This document shows, piece after piece, positions 60,922-64,000 of a DNA stretch of 64,000 nt. The notes beneath the pieces were generated by a model that saw nothing but the letters and a program-made list of their open reading frames with translations, was not told the DNA's origin and made no database searches. The translations under genes were made by a program, and so were the position numbers. Each line of letters begins with the position of its first letter. The stretch's first letter is position 1. Source of the DNA: Clostridium_AF sediminicola (lineage in GTDB: Bacteria > Bacillota > Clostridia > Clostridiales > Clostridiaceae); NCBI RefSeq assembly GCF_050402865.1, contig NZ_BAABMF010000001.1, forward strand, positions 62,001 through 126,000, read 5' to 3'.

Positions 60922-62113
60922 TTGAATTAGGAAGAATAATACTTATTTTGGTTCCTGAATTTATTTTACTTTGAACATTAATAGAACCTTTATGCTGAGT
61001 AATTATCCATTTAACTATTGCGAGTCCTAGGCCATTACCTGTTGAGTTTTTGGAACGAGATTTATCAGTTGTATAAAATCTATCAAAAATATGAGAAATA
61101 TCTTCTTTTGAAATTCCAATACCTGTATCAATAATCTCAATTAATATTTTATCTTCTTGAATTAAAGAATTTAGTGTTATTTTTCCTCCTTCAGGAGTGA
61201 ATTTGAGACTATTTTCAATAAAAATTCTTATAGCTTGTTTTATTAATTTTTTATCACCATAAAAAATTATTCTATGGTTTTTTTCATTTAATATAAGATG
61301 AGATGAGTCAATAAGTTTAGTTTCTTTTATCACTTCATCTATCAAATCATGTAAAGGGAAATTAGATTTATTAATATTTTGAGTATGCTTATCTGCTCTA
61401 GCTAAAAAAAGCAATTTTTCAATCAGATCCTTCATGCTCTCTGATTCGGATTTTATAGCTAAAATTGATTCATCCAATACTGCAGGATCATTTTTGCCCC
61501 ATCTATCCAAAAGATTTATATACCCTTGAATTACAGCTATAGGGGTTCTCAATTCATGGGAAGCATCAGAAACAAATTGGTTCTGTTGCTCGTAGGATTT
61601 CTCTAACCTATCAAGCATTTCATTAAATGTTTTAGCAAGCTCCTTTAATTCATCTTTAGTACCGGCAACATTTATTCTAGTATCTAAATGGTTTATAGAA
61701 ATATCTTTCACAGTTTTGTTCATATCCTCAATTGGAAGGAGAATTTTTTTGCTAATATTAGAACCGATTTTTAGTGTTATTAGGAAACCTATAGAATTTA
61801 CAGCTATCAGCAAAACTAAATATTGATTCTTTATAGATAAATTATTAGATAGTAACAATTTGTCTATAAGATTCAATTTAAAAACAGTTAATATAATTGC
61901 ACTTGATACAAACATTATAACTGAAAAAATGAAAGCGTATATTATTGTAAATTTAAAAGTTATAGAAAAATAAAATCTGTTTTCTATTTTCTTAAATGCA
62001 ATTCTAAGGAGTTTAGCTAATGAACACGATAATCTCACAAAATATGCAAAAATATTGAAGCATATTTTCACTATTGAAATTATTATTTTAAAAATCTTAG
62101 GTATATTATTCAT
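60905..62113 (-). CDS. Sensor histidine kinase with HAMP domain
   Basis: 402 residues. Two membrane helices (about 55-78 and 97-116) bracket only a short loop, so there is no large external sensor. A HAMP linker (about 117-170) follows, then HisKA with H186 in SDASHELRTPIAVIQGY, then HATPase_c (IFIENSLKFTP, DTGIGI, GNGLGLAIVKWI). It overlaps the response regulator gene upstream by eight bases, a standard cognate pair. Confidence 0.95.
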   Translation of the reverse strand: MNNIPKIFKIIISIVKICFNIFAYFVRLSCSLAKLLRIAFKKIENRFYFSITFKFTIIYAFIFSVIMFVSSAIILTVFKLNLIDKLLLSNNLSIKNQYLVLLIAVNSIGFLITLKIGSNISKKILLPIEDMNKTVKDISINHLDTRINVAGTKDELKELAKTFNEMLDRLEKSYEQQNQFVSDASHELRTPIAVIQGYINLLDRWGKNDPAVLDESILAIKSESESMKDLIEKLLFLARADKHTQNINKSNFPLHDLIDEVIKETKLIDSSHLILNEKNHRIIFYGDKKLIKQAIRIFIENSLKFTPEGGKITLNSLIQEDKILIEIIDTGIGISKEDISHIFDRFYTTDKSRSKNSTGNGLGLAIVKWIITQHKGSINVQSKINSGTKISIILPNSNKAAI

Positions 62114-62786
62114 CTTTTATTGTATAACCTACCCCTCTTACAGTATATATGAATTTTTTGTTAGATAATTTATTGATTTTGCTTCTTAAATATCGTATAT
62201 AAACATCAACTATATTTGTGTCACCACAGTAATCATATCCCCAAACATGTGATATGATTTTTTCCCTTGATAACACTAAATTTTTGTTTTCAATAAGATA
62301 TTTAAGTAATTCAAATTCTGTTTTTGTTAATTCAATATTAATGTGGTCATATGAAACAGTATACTTATTTAAATTCATTTCTAACTTTTCAATAATATAT
62401 ATATTTTCAGGTAGCTTAGATATTTTTTTGTGTCGTAAGGTAGCTCTAATTCTCGCGAGCAATTCTTCTATTGCAAAAGGCTTAGTAATATAATCATCTG
62501 CACCATAATCTAGACCTGTTACTTTGTCAGATATCTCATCTTTAGCAGTTAAAAGAATAACAGGGATGTCAGAATTCTGTCTTAACCTCCTCAATACTTC
62601 TAATCCACTTAATGAAGGTAGCATTATATCTAATAATATTAAGTCAAAATCATTATTTAGTATAAGACTCAATGCTTCTCTACCATCACATACTATAGTT
62701 GGATTATAACCCTCATATTTTAGTTCTAGTTCAACAAATCGAGCCAGTTTTAGTTCATCTTCAACAATTAATATTTTTTTTGGCAT
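62106..62786 (-). CDS. OmpR/PhoB-family response regulator
   Basis: 226 residues. Receiver domain with VEDE pocket, phospho-acceptor D53 in LILLDIMLPSLSG and lysine in ITKPF. The C-terminal winged helix includes ENKNLVLSREKIISHVWGYDYCGDTNIVDVYIRYLR (pieces). GAGGTGAGATA precedes the ATG. First gene of the pair with the overlapping kinase. Target genes unknown; the BMP-type gene upstream is one candidate. Confidence 0.95.
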   Translation of the reverse strand: MPKKILIVEDELKLARFVELELKYEGYNPTIVCDGREALSLILNNDFDLILLDIMLPSLSGLEVLRRLRQNSDIPVILLTAKDEISDKVTGLDYGADDYITKPFAIEELLARIRATLRHKKISKLPENIYIIEKLEMNLNKYTVSYDHINIELTKTEFELLKYLIENKNLVLSREKIISHVWGYDYCGDTNIVDVYIRYLRSKINKLSNKKFIYTVRGVGYTIKDE

Positions 62787-62863
62787 TATCTCACCTCAGA
62801 TATATTATAAATAAAAACTATGGGACTTTCCAGTTATTAGATAAATTTTAATGTAATATTAAG

Positions 62864-62898
62864 AAAAAGCAATGCTCAAAAATTGAGCATTGCTTTTT
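62864..62898 (-). terminator. Terminator of the BMP-type gene
   Basis: A perfect 16-bp stem (62864-62879 with 62883-62898) with a three-base loop has A and T tracts at the ends. It overlaps the stop codon of the minus-strand BMP gene and separates it from the response regulator. Confidence 0.9.
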
Positions 62899-64000
62899 AA
62901 AGCTCGATATTATTTATAATTTCCTCTTTTAATGGGGGGATTTTTCCATCTACTCCTTTTACAAACCAGTCCATTGATTGTAATTGTTCATATGTGGCTG
63001 TCTTCTCTTTATTAATTCTGAGAGCTCCTTCTTGATCATATATTGGCCCTGTAAAGGGATGGAAATCTTTTTTTATAATTGTCTTTCTAAAAAACTCCAT
63101 AAAGACTTTTGTTCTTTCTGGCACATATTTTGATGAGTACACTATGTCCACTATACCTGAATCAATACCAAGCCAGTAATTAACTATATCCGAATTATTA
63201 GAAAAGAACTCAGAGAAGTTTGTGGAAGAGGAGTTTAGTAATAAACTAATAAATTTATCATAAAACATTTCCCAATTCAAGATCAAATTAGCATAATGAG
63301 AGAAAGCATAACTTTCATCTCGTTTTCTATTACCATCTAAATTACATAAACCAAATTGTAAAGTATCATCTCCAGAAACAGGCAATGTATTGTAGAAAAC
63401 CAAATCAACATTTTTATCACTAAAGTATTTTTTTACATCATCCTTAATGGATAAGTAATTTTGATCAAGTGTCCATTTTACAACAACTTTAGCATTAGGA
63501 TTAAGTAACTGAACACCTAGAGCAAAAGCATTTATTTCGGTAATGTTTTCTTTGATAGGATGACCAACTACATATCCAATATTATTAGAATTTGTTAAAA
63601 TTCCTGCTAATAGACCGATTAAAAATTTTGACTCGTAAATTCTTGCATAGTACATAATAACATGTTTAAATGACGGAGAATTTGAACAATTTAAAAATTT
63701 TACATTAGGAAATTCTAGTGCAGCCTTTAAAGTAGCATTTTTAAAAGTAGGATGTGTAGTAATTATAATGTCATTCTTTTCTTTAACTAATTTTTTTATA
63801 TATTCATATGCTTCTAAAGAAGAAGGGACATTTTCGATGTATGATGTAGTAATTCTGTCCTTATAAATTTCTGCAACATATCTTCTAGCACTATCATGAG
63901 CATATGTCCACCCATTGTTTCTTACATTATTTTGATATATAAATCCAATTTTATATTTCTTTTTTGATGATACCAAAGAAGTTAGAGTAGTCATAACATT
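62897..64000 (-). CDS. BMP-family ABC transporter substrate-binding protein (5' end probably outside window)
   Basis: At least 365 residues; the frame stays open to the window edge. The segment KYKIGFIYQNNVRNNGWTYAHD opens a BMP/Med domain, and FVKGVDGKIP near the end fits. The first ATG in the window (63994) starts MTTLTSLVSSKKKY with no signal peptide. Too little upstream sequence is present to see a ribosome site, so the real N-terminus probably lies beyond the window. BMP proteins bind nucleosides, purines or similar ligands. No permease gene is visible here. Confidence 0.85.
   Translation of the reverse strand, partial: NVMTTLTSLVSSKKKYKIGFIYQNNVRNNGWTYAHDSARRYVAEIYKDRITTSYIENVPSSLEAYEYIKKLVKEKNDIIITTHPTFKNATLKAALEFPNVKFLNCSNSPSFKHVIMYYARIYESKFLIGLLAGILTNSNNIGYVVGHPIKENITEINAFALGVQLLNPNAKVVVKWTLDQNYLSIKDDVKKYFSDKNVDLVFYNTLPVSGDDTLQFGLCNLDGNRKRDESYAFSHYANLILNWEMFYDKFISLLLNSSSTNFSEFFSNNSDIVNYWLGIDSGIVDIVYSSKYVPERTKVFMEFFRKTIIKKDFHPFTGPIYDQEGALRINKEKTATYEQLQSMDWFVKGVDGKIPPLKEEIINNIEL

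Overview
The window is about 70% AT with dense, short-spaced genes, strong Shine-Dalgarno sites and several TTG/GTG starts. It carries a GerA/GerB/GerC spore-germination receptor, pyruvate formate-lyase with its activase, PTS systems and LplABC-type importers. This points to an anaerobic, fermentative, endospore-forming Firmicute of the class Clostridia; the genus cannot be fixed from the sequence alone. No rRNA, tRNA, CRISPR array, prophage or transposase gene was seen.

Layout. 1-270: 3' end of a sensor kinase. 0.4-6 kb: an unusual transcription regulator, then an M20 amidohydrolase / YfcC-type permease / second M20 amidohydrolase set for uptake and hydrolysis of an amidated or N-carbamoyl compound. 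6-7.5 kb (minus): zinc-ribbon membrane protein and threonine aldolase. 7.7-12.6 kb: ABC exporter (ATPase plus FtsX-type permease) with its own two-component system. 13-18.4 kb: BglG/MtlR-type PTS regulator, ascorbate-family PTS EIIC, EIIB and EIIA, and a uroporphyrinogen-decarboxylase-family protein. 18.4-30 kb: the most distinctive block. One promoter with a palindromic operator drives a GntR regulator, an AtuA-family protein, a DUF4387 protein, an LplB/LplC/lipoprotein sugar-type importer and two divergent ADP-ribosylglycohydrolase-family proteins; it is followed by a convergent GH4 glycosidase and a divergent AraC regulator. I regard this as the best candidate for an undescribed catabolic system.

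30-43 kb: formate/nitrite channel, AEC carrier, sodium/proline symporter, PlsC acyltransferase, lysophospholipase-like hydrolase, LysM-G5-M23 cell-wall peptidase, DUF2161 nuclease-fold protein, DegV, FAD-Rieske oxidoreductase and a tocopherol-cyclase-like protein. 42.7-46.9 kb (minus): Crp/Fnr regulator, PFL activase and PFL; the pflB promoter has a perfect Crp/Fnr palindrome at the position expected for class II activation, and a related site overlaps the regulator's own leader. 46.9-52.4 kb: DEAD-box helicase, split chromate transporter, methyltransferase, a tandem pair of membrane-anchored Mrr-like proteins and a BFD-type iron-sulfur protein. 53-57.8 kb: spore-germination receptor and a zinc phospholipase C-like protein. 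58-64 kb: UMF1-type MFS transporter, HAD phosphatase, a secreted or membrane-anchored unknown, an OmpR/HisKA two-component pair and a BMP-type binding protein cut by the window end.

Two families of intergenic palindromic repeats run through the window: a hairpin family sharing an AAACCACAAAA core (7.6, 43.5, 49.9 and 53.0 kb) and a multi-hairpin element (52.4 and 59.3 kb, with a diverged relative at 4.7 kb). Neither is linked to a visible transposase.
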